52,503 nt of DNA from an uncultured Clostridia bacterium (GCA_944333055.1 CALVKT010000018.1:1-52503); one strand, 5' to 3'. Positions 8,388 to 15,937 are shown, numbered from the stretch's first letter. Program-made: numbers and translations. The notes: a model not told the origin generated them from the letters alone.

Positions 8388-8807
8388 TCACTCGCCGTCG
8401 TCCTCGTCCTCTTCAAACACCTTTCGGTTGCAGTTGGGACACAGGTGTTCCTGTTCCATGTCAAAGGCTTCTTCGTCAAAGAAGATGACCGTGCCGCAGT
8501 GCGGGCACTCGTACTCGATCAGGCCCGAATCGTCCTCATCGTCGTCCTCTTCGTCCTCTTCTTCGTCGTCCTCGTCGTCCGCTTCCTCCAGGAACGCCTC
8601 TTCCAGATCGCTCACATCGCTGTCGATCTCATCGACGTACTCCTGCAATTCGCGCAGCGCCTCGTCGGTCTCCTCGCAGTGATCGGCAAACGCCTCCAGC
8701 GCGTCGATCATGGCCAGCATCAGCTTGCCCTTCTCGTTCTCGGCGCTCACGCCGAGCCCTTCCGCCAGGCCCTTGAGATACGCCACTTTTTCGCCCATCT
8801 TGCTCAT
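8388..8807 (-). CDS. CD1247-type zinc-ribbon protein with acidic linker
   Basis: This is a 139-residue protein starting MSKMGEKVAYLKGLAEGLGV. That N-terminus matches the small conserved domain found in clostridial proteins of the CD1247 type. A long acidic stretch (about residues 62-100, mostly Asp and Glu) links it to a C-terminal zinc ribbon with CPHC and CPNC pairs. The function is unknown; the combination suggests a protein- or nucleic-acid-binding cytosolic factor. An AAAGG sequence lies upstream of the ATG. It lies 31 bases behind efp and probably shares its promoter. Confidence 0.75.
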   Translation of the reverse strand: MSKMGEKVAYLKGLAEGLGVSAENEKGKLMLAMIDALEAFADHCEETDEALRELQEYVDEIDSDVSDLEEAFLEEADDEDDEEEDEEDDDEDDSGLIEYECPHCGTVIFFDEEAFDMEQEHLCPNCNRKVFEEDEDDGE

Positions 8808-8838
8808 GGTCAGGCCGCCTTTCTTGAGAAATCTGCGG

Positions 8839-9396
8839 TTACGCGCGGGACATGTAGGAACCGTCGCGGGTATCCACGCGGATCTTGTCGCCGATGTTGA
8901 TGAACAGCGGCACCGCGATCTGATAACCGGTTTCCAGCGTCGCCGGCTTGGTGGTGTTGCTGGTGGTGTCGCCCTTGAAGCCCGGCTCGGTGTCGGTGAC
9001 CTCGAGCACGACGAAGTTCGGCGCATCCACGGAGAAGGCCTTGCCCTTGAAGAAGCGGATGGTCGCCATCGTCTCTTCCTTCATGAACTGGATCGCGTCC
9101 TCAACCTGATCGTGCGTCAGCGGGATCTGCTCGAAGCTCTCCGGATCCATGAAGTAGTAGAACTCGCCGTCGGTGTAGACGTACTGCATCTCCTTGGTCT
9201 CGATGGTCGCGCGCGGCTGCTTGTCGGTCGGGTTAAAGGAGCGCTCGACGACGGCGCCGGTCATGACGTTCTTGAGCTTGGTGCGCACAAAGGCTGCGCC
9301 TTTGCCCGGCTTCACGTGCTGGAAATCGACGATGGTCCAGACGCCGCCCTCCCATTCGATGGTCACGCCCTTGCGGAAATCGCCTGCGGTAATCAT
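8839..9396 (-). CDS. efp: Elongation factor P
   Basis: This is a 185-residue protein, the normal length for EF-P, which rescues ribosomes stalled at polyproline stretches. The start [10 protein letters not shown] has GGAGG eight bases upstream. Domain I contains [17 protein letters not shown], with Lys32 at the loop tip that contacts the P-site tRNA and is modified in many bacteria. The C-terminal OB domain ends in the EF-P signature [20 protein letters not shown]. It is the first gene of its transcript, with its own promoter at 9494-9522. Confidence 0.97.
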   Translation of the reverse strand: MITAGDFRKGVTIEWEGGVWTIVDFQHVKPGKGAAFVRTKLKNVMTGAVVERSFNPTDKQPRATIETKEMQYVYTDGEFYYFMDPESFEQIPLTHDQVEDAIQFMKEETMATIRFFKGKAFSVDAPNFVVLEVTDTEPGFKGDTTSNTTKPATLETGYQIAVPLFINIGDKIRVDTRDGSYMSRA

Positions 9397-9493
9397 GTGG
9401 AATCCCTCCATATAATCTCTATTCGTGATTCATGCATGCCAGGCACCTTCCGAACGGATGAGCGGTATCCGGCAAATTACACTCGCGCTAACC

Positions 9494-9522
9494 ATTCTAA
9501 CACGACTCTTTCAAAAGATCAA
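9494..9522 (-). promoter_or_regulatory. efp promoter
   Basis: On the minus strand, TTGATC (9522-9517), 17 bases, TAGAAT (9499-9494). It lies about 100 bases upstream of the efp start. Confidence 0.65.
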
Positions 9523-9550
9523 GTGTTTTCAGCCCGTTTGACACAATCCC

Positions 9551-10258
9551 TCACTCGCCGCGCGCGCCGCCCGTCTCAAACGCCTCGCGCAGCCGCTCGA
9601 TCGCCCGCTTCTCGATCCGGGAGACATAGGAGCGCGAGATGCCCAGCTTCTCGGCCACCTCCTGCTGCGCGTACACGCGCCCGTCGAGCAGCCCATAGCG
9701 CATGGCGATGACCGTGCGCTCCCGCCCGCGCAGGCAGTTCTCCGCCAGCGCGCGCACGCGCTGCAAGCCGATGCGCCGCTCCACCTGCCCGTGCACGGCA
9801 TCCGGCTCCGTGCCCAGCACGTCGATGAGCGTGATCTCATTCCCCTCCCCGTCCGTGCCGATGGGCTCCTGCAAGGAGACTTCGCCCTTTCGCTTCTGGC
9901 TCGCACGCAGGCACATGAGGATCTCATTTTCGATGCATCGGGCGCAGTAGGTGCTCAGCTGCGTGCCCGAACCGGGCTTAAACGTGTTGACGCCCTTGAT
10001 GAGCCCCACCGTGCCGATGGAGATCAGGTCCTCCTGATCAAAGCCCGGCACGCTGTACTTGCGCGCGATGTGCGCGCACAGGCGCAGGTTGTGCGCGATG
10101 AGCGTCTCCCGCGCCTCGCTGTCCCCCTGCGCCATCCGCTCGATCATCCGCTGCTCCTCCTGGCGGGAGAGCGGCTTGGGAAACGCATTGCCCCGCGCCA
10201 GATAGCCCAGCAGGAAGAGCGCATCCCTGAGAAAATAGACGATGAGCTGCTCGATCAT
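9551..10258 (-). CDS. sigK: RNA polymerase sporulation sigma factor SigK
   Basis: This is a 235-residue sigma-70 family protein. Region 2 has LIAHNLRLCAHIARKY and QEDLISIGTVGLIKGV; the YCARCIENEILMCLRA and SLQEPIGTDGEGNEITLIDVL blocks are typical of SigK. Region 4 ends in the HTH AEKLGISRSYVSRIEKRA. The N-terminus begins MIEQLIVYFLRDALFLLGY, a short hydrophobic pro-sequence-like stretch as in pro-SigK. SigK directs late mother-cell transcription during sporulation. The gene is intact, with no skin element. The Shine-Dalgarno GGTGAT is buried in a hairpin just after xdhC. The start at 10258 is preferred over the TTG one codon earlier. Confidence 0.9.
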   Translation of the reverse strand: MIEQLIVYFLRDALFLLGYLARGNAFPKPLSRQEEQRMIERMAQGDSEARETLIAHNLRLCAHIARKYSVPGFDQEDLISIGTVGLIKGVNTFKPGSGTQLSTYCARCIENEILMCLRASQKRKGEVSLQEPIGTDGEGNEITLIDVLGTEPDAVHGQVERRIGLQRVRALAENCLRGRERTVIAMRYGLLDGRVYAQQEVAEKLGISRSYVSRIEKRAIERLREAFETGGARGE

Positions 10259-10263
10259 CAAAA

Positions 10264-10295
10264 CATCACCCCGGCCAGCATATGCCGGGGTGATG
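10264..10295 (-). terminator. 12-bp hairpin between xdhC and sigK; terminator or translational switch
   Basis: CATCACCCCGGC at 10264-10275 pairs perfectly with 10284-10295 around an 8-base loop. On the minus strand it is followed by only four T. The 3' arm contains GGGGTGAT, the Shine-Dalgarno of sigK, six bases before its ATG. It could end the xdhC transcript, hide the sigK ribosome-binding site, or both. Confidence 0.7.
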
Positions 10296-10306
10296 CCGTC
10301 TTTTCT

Positions 10307-11302
10307 TCATGCGTTTGCGCGCCGTGCAGCGCGCGCGGCGATCATCTCCGCCGCGATGCTCACGGCGATCTCCTGCGGCGTGACCGCGCCGATGGTCAGC
10401 CCGATGGGCGTGTGCAGGCGGTCGATGCGCGCCTGCGGGATGCCCCGCTCGCGCAGGATGCCGCGCACATACGCGCCCTTTGCCGTGCCGCCGAGCATGC
10501 TTACGTGGGCATGCTCTTCGCGCATCGCCTGCGCGAGCACGCAGGCGTCGCCGTCGTGCGTGCTGGTCATCGCCACGATGAAATCGTCCGCCAGAAGCGG
10601 AAGCATGTCGGCGATGCGGTCAAGGCCCGCGCAGAGCACGCGCTCCGCCTGCGGGAAATGCGCCGCATCCGCCAGCGCCGCCCGGTCGTCATACACCGTG
10701 ACGCGAAAGCCCACGCCGCAGAGCAGCGGTGCAAGCGCCTGCGCGCAGTGGCCCGCGCCAAAGATCACGACGCGCTCGCCCGCCAGAAGCGGCAGCGCGA
10801 AGCAGCTCTGCGTGCGCACGGGCTGCGCCGCGCACAGCGCCGCCGCATCGTCGGGCGCTTCGCCGGAAACCGGCGCGCCATCTTCTGCGAGCAGCGCGGG
10901 CGCGCCGCCGGAAAACCGCTGGATCAGCCAGACGCGCCGCCCCGCCTCCATCTCCTTGAGCGCCCGGTCCGCGACGTCGCGCCAGCGCGCATCGCCGCAG
11001 GCGACGTACTGAAAACGCAGCGTGATGCCCCCGGCGCAGGCCGCACCTTCGCCCGCGCGCGGGCGCTGCGCCAGCTCGTGCAGGCCGCTCTCGCCCGCCG
11101 CGAGCATCGCCGTACCCAGCCGGATCGCCGTGCGCTCTGCCTCGCCGCCGCCCACCGTGCCAGCCACGCGGCCCGCACGGTTGAGCAGCATCTGCGTGCC
11201 CGTGCCGCGCGGCACGCTGCCCGCATGGCCCACGATGGTCACCAGCATGCAGTCACCCTGCCCGCTCACCTGGGCCAGCAGGGCTTCAAACAAGCGCCTC
11301 AT
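10307..11302 (-). CDS. xdhC: XdhC/CoxI family molybdenum-cofactor chaperone
   Basis: This is a 331-residue protein. The N-terminal XdhC_CoxI domain contains VGHAGSVPRGTGTQMLL and GGGEAE. A Rossmann domain starts at about residue 175 (VVIFGAGHCAQALAPLL) and ends with GLTIGAVTPQEIAVSIAAE, a family signature. XdhC proteins bind the molybdenum cofactor, promote its sulfuration and pass it to xanthine-dehydrogenase-type enzymes. No such hydroxylase is in this window. The gene starts six bases after the solute-binding protein ends, so the two are cotranscribed, which links that transporter component to molybdenum. Confidence 0.88.
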   Translation of the reverse strand: MRRLFEALLAQVSGQGDCMLVTIVGHAGSVPRGTGTQMLLNRAGRVAGTVGGGEAERTAIRLGTAMLAAGESGLHELAQRPRAGEGAACAGGITLRFQYVACGDARWRDVADRALKEMEAGRRVWLIQRFSGGAPALLAEDGAPVSGEAPDDAAALCAAQPVRTQSCFALPLLAGERVVIFGAGHCAQALAPLLCGVGFRVTVYDDRAALADAAHFPQAERVLCAGLDRIADMLPLLADDFIVAMTSTHDGDACVLAQAMREEHAHVSMLGGTAKGAYVRGILRERGIPQARIDRLHTPIGLTIGAVTPQEIAVSIAAEMIAARAARRANA

Positions 11303-11307
11303 ACGGC

Positions 11308-12345
11308 TTAGCGGCCGATGGAGTGGGCCACCAGCGCGTCATACTGCTCGCGGCTGAGCTCGCAGTGATAGAACAGCTCGAAGTACTGCACGACCTCTTC
11401 ATAGAGGTCGTAATCGGCCTGCTCCGGATAGAGCAGCTTGCCCATCCACATCATGCCCAGCAGCCGCTGCACGCTCGGCGGGAAGCCCATCCAGTTGTAC
11501 GGACCGACCGGCACCTCGTAATACGTGCCGTTCTTGATGGCGGTGATGTCCTGCCAGAGCGGATCGTCGCCGACCGTCTCATAGATGCTCTCCGTGGAGA
11601 AGAGGATGACGTCCGGATTCCACGCGAGGATCTGCTCCATGTCCACCTCGTTGCCCAGGCCCTTGGAGGAGGGGGACTCCAGCACGGCCAGATTGTTGCT
11701 CAGCAGGTCGATCACCTCGCTGTGGTAGGAGCCGCGCGCGATGACGTTGAGACCCTTTTCGCCGGTGATGTAGAGCAGGTTGACCTTTTCCACGCGCTGC
11801 GACAGCGCCAGCGTACGCGCATAGACGCTCTCGCAGTAGTCGGCGAGCACGGCCGCCTCCTCCTGCATGCCCAGCAGCTCGCCCAGCATGGTGTACGTCT
11901 CATCCATGCTCTCGGTGTAAGCGGAGATGTGCACGAACGGGATGCCGGTCTGCTCGCTGAGCGCATCGAGGTCCGCGGCGATGTCGCCCTTGGGCTGGCC
12001 CACGTCGATGACCACCTGCGGCGCGGCCTTGAGCAGCTCCTCCAGGTTCATCTCGCCCTTGCCGCCGTAGAACTGGCCCAGCACGGGCAGCTGATAATAC
12101 GTCGTGTCCAGCAGCGCCTCGGCGCTCGCATCCCATTCGCTGGAGATGCCCACCAGCTTGTCCGGCGCCAGTGCGAAGACGACGATCTGCGCCAGCGGGC
12201 CGGAGATGGCGACGCGCGTGATCTCCTGATCGACGACGACCTCGCGGCCGACGGAGTCGGTGAACACGCGGGTGGCGGGCTCGGCGCAAGCCGTAGCGGC
12301 CAGCGCGAGCAGCAGCACGAGTGCGATTGCGATCCGTTTCTTCAT
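11308..12345 (-). CDS. FecB/TroA-like ABC transporter solute-binding protein
   Basis: This is a 345-residue exported protein starting MKKRIAIALVLLLALA. The signal peptide ends ATACAEPA, readable either as a weak lipobox (ATA-Cys) or as a signal peptidase I site after ACA. It is a class III periplasmic-binding-protein fold: an N-terminal lobe with TRVAISGPLAQIVVFALAP and LVGISSEWD, a long backbone helix near residue 160-190, and a C-terminal lobe with NPDVILFSTESIYETV. Class III proteins bind siderophores, haem, cobalamin or oxyanions such as molybdate (Haemophilus MolA). Coupling to xdhC favours molybdate or tungstate, as inference only. No permease or ATPase gene is adjacent. Confidence 0.8.
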   Translation of the reverse strand: MKKRIAIALVLLLALAATACAEPATRVFTDSVGREVVVDQEITRVAISGPLAQIVVFALAPDKLVGISSEWDASAEALLDTTYYQLPVLGQFYGGKGEMNLEELLKAAPQVVIDVGQPKGDIAADLDALSEQTGIPFVHISAYTESMDETYTMLGELLGMQEEAAVLADYCESVYARTLALSQRVEKVNLLYITGEKGLNVIARGSYHSEVIDLLSNNLAVLESPSSKGLGNEVDMEQILAWNPDVILFSTESIYETVGDDPLWQDITAIKNGTYYEVPVGPYNWMGFPPSVQRLLGMMWMGKLLYPEQADYDLYEEVVQYFELFYHCELSREQYDALVAHSIGR

Positions 12346-12618
12346 GGTGAATTCACCCTTTCTCTCTTCTTCAAGAGCGCGGCGCGCCGGAGGCCCTTCC
12401 TGCAAGACCGCGCTCCCCTGTGCCCTATGGGCAAAAGAAAAGCCCGCGATCCCGTCAAAAAAGGATGCGGACTGCAAACAAAGACAAGCCCAAAATGCCT
12501 GCATGCCGTCTCCTTTTCAATGCGGAAGGCTGTGCCGTTTCCCGCGCAACCCTTGGTCAATGATTTGACGCGGCCCGGATGCCATCGCTTTCGCATTAGG
12601 CAGCCGGACTCGAAGACA
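12346..12618 (-). promoter_or_regulatory. Long structured 5' leader of the solute-binding protein gene
   Basis: About 270 bases separate the promoter at 12624-12652 from the start codon. The leader holds a GC-rich hairpin (GAGCGCGG at 12375-12382 pairing with 12408-12415), a T6 tract preceded by GCAGTCCGCATCC, and a perfect 12-base palindrome GGTGAATTCACC at 12346-12357 overlapping the ribosome-binding site. The length and structure suggest a riboswitch or attenuator. I could not match it to a known class; a GGAGAC element recalls part of the cobalamin box, but the rest of that consensus is missing. Confidence 0.45.
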
Positions 12619-12623
12619 GCTTT

Positions 12624-12652
12624 ATTGTATCCAAATGACAACGCTTTGTCAA
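12624..12652 (-). promoter_or_regulatory. Promoter of the solute-binding protein / xdhC operon
   Basis: On the minus strand, TTGACA (12652-12647), 17 bases, TACAAT (12629-12624): a near-perfect SigA promoter, back to back with the tRNA-Arg promoter. Confidence 0.88.
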
Positions 12653-12701
12653 TCGTTTTCTCACCGCGGCGCGCGGGCGCGAAAATTCGCGGGCGCTGTG
12701 G

Positions 12702-12730
12702 TTGACAATCCCCGACCCGCATAGTATAAT
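12702..12730 (+). promoter_or_regulatory. tRNA-Arg promoter
   Basis: TTGACA (12702-12707), 17-base spacer, TATAAT (12725-12730), a full consensus SigA promoter that begins transcription just ahead of the tRNA. Confidence 0.92.
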
Positions 12731-12741
12731 ACCATGAGTAC

Positions 12742-12818
12742 GTACCCGTAGCTCAGTTGGATAGAGCGTCAGACTCCGACTCTGAAGGCCGCAGGTTCGA
12801 ATCCTGTCGGGTACACCA
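12742..12818 (+). tRNA. tRNA-Arg (anticodon CCG)
   Basis: A complete 77-base tRNA with encoded CCA. Acceptor arms GTACCCG and CGGGTAC pair perfectly; the D arm is GCTC/GAGC, the anticodon stem TCAGA/TCTGA, the T arm GCAGG/CCTGT with TTCGAAT. The anticodon loop CTCCGAC places CCG at 34-36, reading CGG arginine codons. It has its own promoter and a terminator 5 bases downstream. Confidence 0.97.
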
Positions 12819-12822
12819 GCCG

Positions 12823-12853
12823 GGCCCGGAGCCGTTTCGCTCCGGGCCGTTTT
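12823..12853 (+). terminator. tRNA-Arg terminator
   Basis: GGCCCGGAGC-type 10-bp stem (12823-12832 with 12839-12848) with a 6-base loop, followed by GTTTT. Confidence 0.88.
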
Positions 12854-13001
12854 CGTGCGCTTGGATTTCCGACGGCGGCATCTGCCGCATGGCCATGTAT
12901 CATGTCCTTTTCGCTTTCAATGCGCAAAGGGCTTTTTCCTTTCCCCGCGTTCGGGGGCGTCCGGCTGGAACAGCCGGCTTCGCGGCGCCTCCGGGGCGCG
13001 C

Positions 13002-13589
13002 TCATGCGCCCAGCACGGGCAGTTCCACAAAGTACCCCTGCGCGTGCTTGCAGGCCGGGCAGACGGGCGGCGCCTGCATGCCGGTGTGGACATGGCCGCA
13101 GTTCAGGCACATCCACGCCGTCTCCTGCCCGGCGCTGAAGAGCCGCCCCTCCTCCAGCCGCTCTGCGATCCGGCCGAATCGGTCGCCGTGCGTCTGCTCG
13201 ATCGCGGCGATCAGCTCAAACGTCGCGGCCACCGCTGTGAAGCCCTCTTCCCGCGCGATCTGCGCGAACTGCGGATAGATGCGGCTCGCTTCCTCGTACT
13301 CGTGCTGCTGCGCGCTTCGCAGCAGGCGCGCGGGCATCCAGGCGGTATTCTCCACCGGATAGCTGGCGTCGATGTGGATGCTCTCGCCTTCGCACTGCGC
13401 CAGATGCTTGATGAAGAGCTCCGCGTGCTCCTTCTCCTGATCGGCCGTGAAGCGGAACGCGCGCTCGACCGCGTGCAGTCCGGCGCTGCGCGCGACGCTC
13501 GCGGAAAACGTGTAGCGGTTGCGCGCCTGACTTTCGCCCGCAAAGGCGCGCATCAGGTTTTCGCGCGTCTGGCTTTCCCTGAATTCCAT
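13002..13589 (-). CDS. Rubrerythrin
   Basis: This is a 195-residue peroxide-scavenging non-haem diiron protein. The ferritin-like four-helix domain carries ENLMRAFAGESQARNRY, an ADQEKEHAELF ExxH pair, and a second iron ligand set in ELIAAIEQTHGDRF. A C-terminal rubredoxin-like domain has CLNC and CPAC pairs holding the FeS4 iron. Rubrerythrins reduce hydrogen peroxide with electrons from NAD(P)H via rubredoxin in anaerobes, which fits an obligate anaerobe. MEFRESQT is chosen as start because GGGAGGGA lies just upstream. It follows tdk by 66 bases, with a hairpin between them. Confidence 0.95.
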   Translation of the reverse strand: MEFRESQTRENLMRAFAGESQARNRYTFSASVARSAGLHAVERAFRFTADQEKEHAELFIKHLAQCEGESIHIDASYPVENTAWMPARLLRSAQQHEYEEASRIYPQFAQIAREEGFTAVAATFELIAAIEQTHGDRFGRIAERLEEGRLFSAGQETAWMCLNCGHVHTGMQAPPVCPACKHAQGYFVELPVLGA

Positions 13590-13590
13590 C

Positions 13591-13633
13591 AAAAAATCCC
13601 TCCCTGCGGGCAGGTTGCCCACAAAAAGGGATT
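13591..13633 (-). terminator. Hairpin with T6 tract before rubrerythrin; attenuator candidate
   Basis: On the minus strand AATCCC (13633-13628) pairs with GGGATT (13600-13595), enclosing a GGGC/GCCC hairpin, and runs into six T. The rubrerythrin Shine-Dalgarno GGGAGGG lies in the 3' arm. The outer stem is separated from the inner by unpaired bases, so folding is less certain than at sigK. Confidence 0.45.
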
Positions 13634-13655
13634 CTATACATGCTGACGCAGCCCG

Positions 13656-14228
13656 TCAGGCGTTGAGATTGGGCGCGTCGCCCAACTCGCCGCTCTTCCA
13701 ATGCCTGCGGCACAGGCTGATATAGGACGAGTTGCCGCCGAGCATGATCTGCGCGCCCTCGCGGACGATTTTGCCGTCATGAATGCGCGCGTTGAACGTC
13801 GCTTTGCGCCCGCACCAGCAGACCGTCTTGATCTCCTCGATCGTGTCCGCCCAGCACAGCAGCTCCCGGCTGCCTTCAAACAGCTCGCCCCTGAAATCCG
13901 TGCGCAAGCCGTAGCAGATGACGGGGATGTCGTAGTCGTCCACGATATCCACCAGGCGGCGCACCTGATCGCGCGTCAGGAAGTGGGCCTCATCGACGAT
14001 CACACAGGCGATGCCGTGCAGATCGATCTCGTCCAGTTCCTCCGCAAAGCGGCACTGCGCCTCAAGCCCGCAGCGGGAGCGCACGATCCGCTCGCCGTCC
14101 CGGTTTTCCAGCTTCGGCTTGAGCATGAGCACCTGCCGCCCGCGCTCCTTGTAGTTATACTGCACCATGACCGCATTGGCCGTCTTGCTCGAACCCATCG
14201 CTCCATAGCGGAAATACAGCTTTGCCAT
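13656..14228 (-). CDS. tdk: Thymidine kinase
   Basis: This is a 190-residue type II thymidine kinase, which phosphorylates thymidine with ATP in pyrimidine salvage. The P-loop is GAMGSSKTANAVM, the variant with SSKT common in one Firmicutes subgroup. CVIVDEAHFLTRDQV provides the Walker B and catalytic region, ICYGLRTDFRGELFEGS the thymidine-binding lasso start. Zinc-binding cysteines are seen in TVCWCGRKATFNAR and in CRRHW near the end. It has a strong promoter directly upstream and is followed by rubrerythrin. Confidence 0.95.
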   Translation of the reverse strand: MAKLYFRYGAMGSSKTANAVMVQYNYKERGRQVLMLKPKLENRDGERIVRSRCGLEAQCRFAEELDEIDLHGIACVIVDEAHFLTRDQVRRLVDIVDDYDIPVICYGLRTDFRGELFEGSRELLCWADTIEEIKTVCWCGRKATFNARIHDGKIVREGAQIMLGGNSSYISLCRRHWKSGELGDAPNLNA

Positions 14229-14275
14229 GCTCTTGTCCCCTCATGCGCCTATCCGGCGTTGATCACAATACGCCT

Positions 14276-14304
14276 ATTATAGGACGTTTCGCGCCGGATT
14301 GCAA
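14276..14304 (-). promoter_or_regulatory. tdk promoter
   Basis: On the minus strand, TTGCAA (14304-14299), 17 bases, TATAAT (14281-14276). It starts about 48 bases before the tdk ATG. Confidence 0.85.
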
Positions 14305-14318
14305 GGCTTTTGGGGCGA

Positions 14319-14945
14319 TCATTCCGATTCAAAGCGCGCGTTCATATACGCCTTGACGACCTCCAGACACTTTTCCTCCGGCATGTGGCCGGTGTTGAGG
14401 CACAGGTCGTAGAGCGCGGCGTCGTGCCACTGGCGGCCTGTGAAGTACTTGAAGTAGTCCGCGCGGCGCTTGTCGATCTTGCGGATCTTCTTCTCCGCTT
14501 CCTCCAGGTCAAGCCCGTCCTCCTGCATCACGCGGCGCACGCAGTCGACGACCGGCGCGGTCACAAACACGTTGATCACGTTTTCCCGCCCGCGCAGGAT
14601 GTAATTGGCGCAGCGGCCCACGATGATGCAGTTGCGCGTGGCGGCCAGCTCGCGGATGATCTTCGCCTGATAGCGGAAGAGGTTTTCGTTGGAGATGAAA
14701 TCCTCGCTGTCCGGCGGAATCACCTCGCCCGTGTACATCTCCTTGGCGATGCGAAACAGCGGCATGCGCTGTTTGGTCTCGTCCGCCCGTCTGAAGAGTT
14801 CTTCGTTGATGCCGCTCTCATCGGAAGCGATGCGCAGGATTTCGCGGTCGTAGAACTCGTAGCCGAGCTCCTTGGCGAGCATCCGTCCCATCCGCCTGCC
14901 TCCGCTGCCGTAGCTGCGCGCAATCGTAATGACGTGGTTATTCAT
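14319..14945 (-). CDS. Cytidylate-kinase-like family protein
   Basis: This is a 208-residue P-loop kinase-like protein. The N-terminus VITIARSYGSGGRRMGRML contains the loop SGSGGR-type nucleotide-binding motif that replaces a standard Walker A in the cytidylate kinase-like family. LGYEFYDREIL and IIVGRCANYIL follow as in relatives, and a basic lid region KIRKIDKRRADYFKYFTG lies near residue 150. True CMP kinases are about 220 residues and read GPAGSGKS; this paralogous group is frequent in Clostridia and its substrate is not known. It has its own promoter and an AGGAGG ribosome-binding site. Confidence 0.85.
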   Translation of the reverse strand: MNNHVITIARSYGSGGRRMGRMLAKELGYEFYDREILRIASDESGINEELFRRADETKQRMPLFRIAKEMYTGEVIPPDSEDFISNENLFRYQAKIIRELAATRNCIIVGRCANYILRGRENVINVFVTAPVVDCVRRVMQEDGLDLEEAEKKIRKIDKRRADYFKYFTGRQWHDAALYDLCLNTGHMPEEKCLEVVKAYMNARFESE

Positions 14946-14995
14946 GCTGATCCCTCCTGTCGGTTCACGGTGCGAGTCGGAATCTCCTCACTTAA

Positions 14996-15023
14996 ATTAT
15001 AACAAATCTTTGGATGAAATCAA
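14996..15023 (-). promoter_or_regulatory. Promoter of the cytidylate-kinase-like gene
   Basis: On the minus strand, TTGATT (15023-15018), 16 bases, TATAAT (15001-14996). Confidence 0.75.
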
Positions 15024-15143
15024 CAGAAAATTCGCGGTTCACGCAATTCTTTTTGATTTTGCGCGCTGCGGTCAGTCGCGCGCCGCTGCGCGGACGCTTC
15101 CAGCATCTGCCGGCGCTGCCAGGCTTTGAAACGGCCGCCGCCG

Positions 15144-15172
15144 TTGACTTTTCTCGTGCAACCTGCTATACT
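15144..15172 (+). promoter_or_regulatory. Promoter of the secreted protein at 15.2 kb
   Basis: TTGACT (15144-15149), 17-base spacer, TATACT (15167-15172), 51 bases upstream of the start codon. Confidence 0.8.
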
Positions 15173-15223
15173 GACACTACGATCATATGCTTGATTCCAG
15201 CTTCTGAACGGAGGTCTGTCTAT

Positions 15224-15937
15224 ATGAAGCGCTTTCTCACCCTGTTCGCCTGCGCGCTGCTGATGTCCGCCTCGGCCTGCGCCGAAGCCCTGCCCAGCGA
15301 CACCGCCACGCCGGACGTCGCCGTCTCGGCGGACAGCGACGCGTCCCCGTCGATCGACTTCGATCTGCTCACCCCGGAAAACCCCGCCGCCACGCCCGTG
15401 GCCGTCGATCCCATCGACAAGCCGACGCCCACGCCCGCACCCACGCCCAGCTTCGTCTATGAGACCTACGAGAATACGAGCATGGGCATCTCCTTCTCCA
15501 TCCCCTACACCTGGCTGCTCAACCCGAACACCGACCATGCGACGTCCATCCAGTTCGTGGAGCCCAAGGAGGAGATGATGGAGCCGGACGGCTACCAGAC
15601 CCGCTTCACCATAGAGAAGTACAACATGGGTCTGGAGCAGAGCGCCAGCGACGCATATGCCCGTCTGGAAGCCACGCTTGAGGAGATGGCCACGACCTTC
15701 TCCTCCTTCACCCCCGCCGAGATCGCCTCCGGCAGCTTCGGCGACGCCGACGGCTACTACTGCTACTACAAGGCCGAATACAACGACGGCGTCAAGAACT
15801 ACGAGATGAACGGCCGCATCATCGTCGTGGCGCACGGAAAGGCGCTCTTCCAGATTCGGCTGACCGCGCCGCGCAACTGGTATTCCTACTACAACTACCT
15901 CTGGCGCAAGGTGCGCTCCACGATCGAGTACCAATAA
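15224..15937 (+). CDS. Secreted protein of unknown function, PsbP-like C-terminal domain
   Basis: This is a 237-residue exported protein. GGAGG ten bases before the ATG fixes the start. The signal peptide MKRFLTLFACALLMSASACA is followed by E, so cleavage probably falls after ACA. A Thr/Pro-rich spacer (PTPTPAPTPS) leads into a domain of about 150 residues beginning YENTSMGISFSIPYTW, which recalls PsbP/MOG1-like folds that start with a similar FSIPxxW strand. The function is not known. It stands alone between its own promoter and a strong terminator. Confidence 0.75.
   Translation: MKRFLTLFACALLMSASACAEALPSDTATPDVAVSADSDASPSIDFDLLTPENPAATPVAVDPIDKPTPTPAPTPSFVYETYENTSMGISFSIPYTWLLNPNTDHATSIQFVEPKEEMMEPDGYQTRFTIEKYNMGLEQSASDAYARLEATLEEMATTFSSFTPAEIASGSFGDADGYYCYYKAEYNDGVKNYEMNGRIIVVAHGKALFQIRLTAPRNWYSYYNYLWRKVRSTIEYQ

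Noticed and set aside
12346-12618. A cobalamin riboswitch upstream of the solute-binding protein
   Set aside because: Only a GGAGAC piece recalls the B12 box; the remaining conserved core elements were not found by eye.
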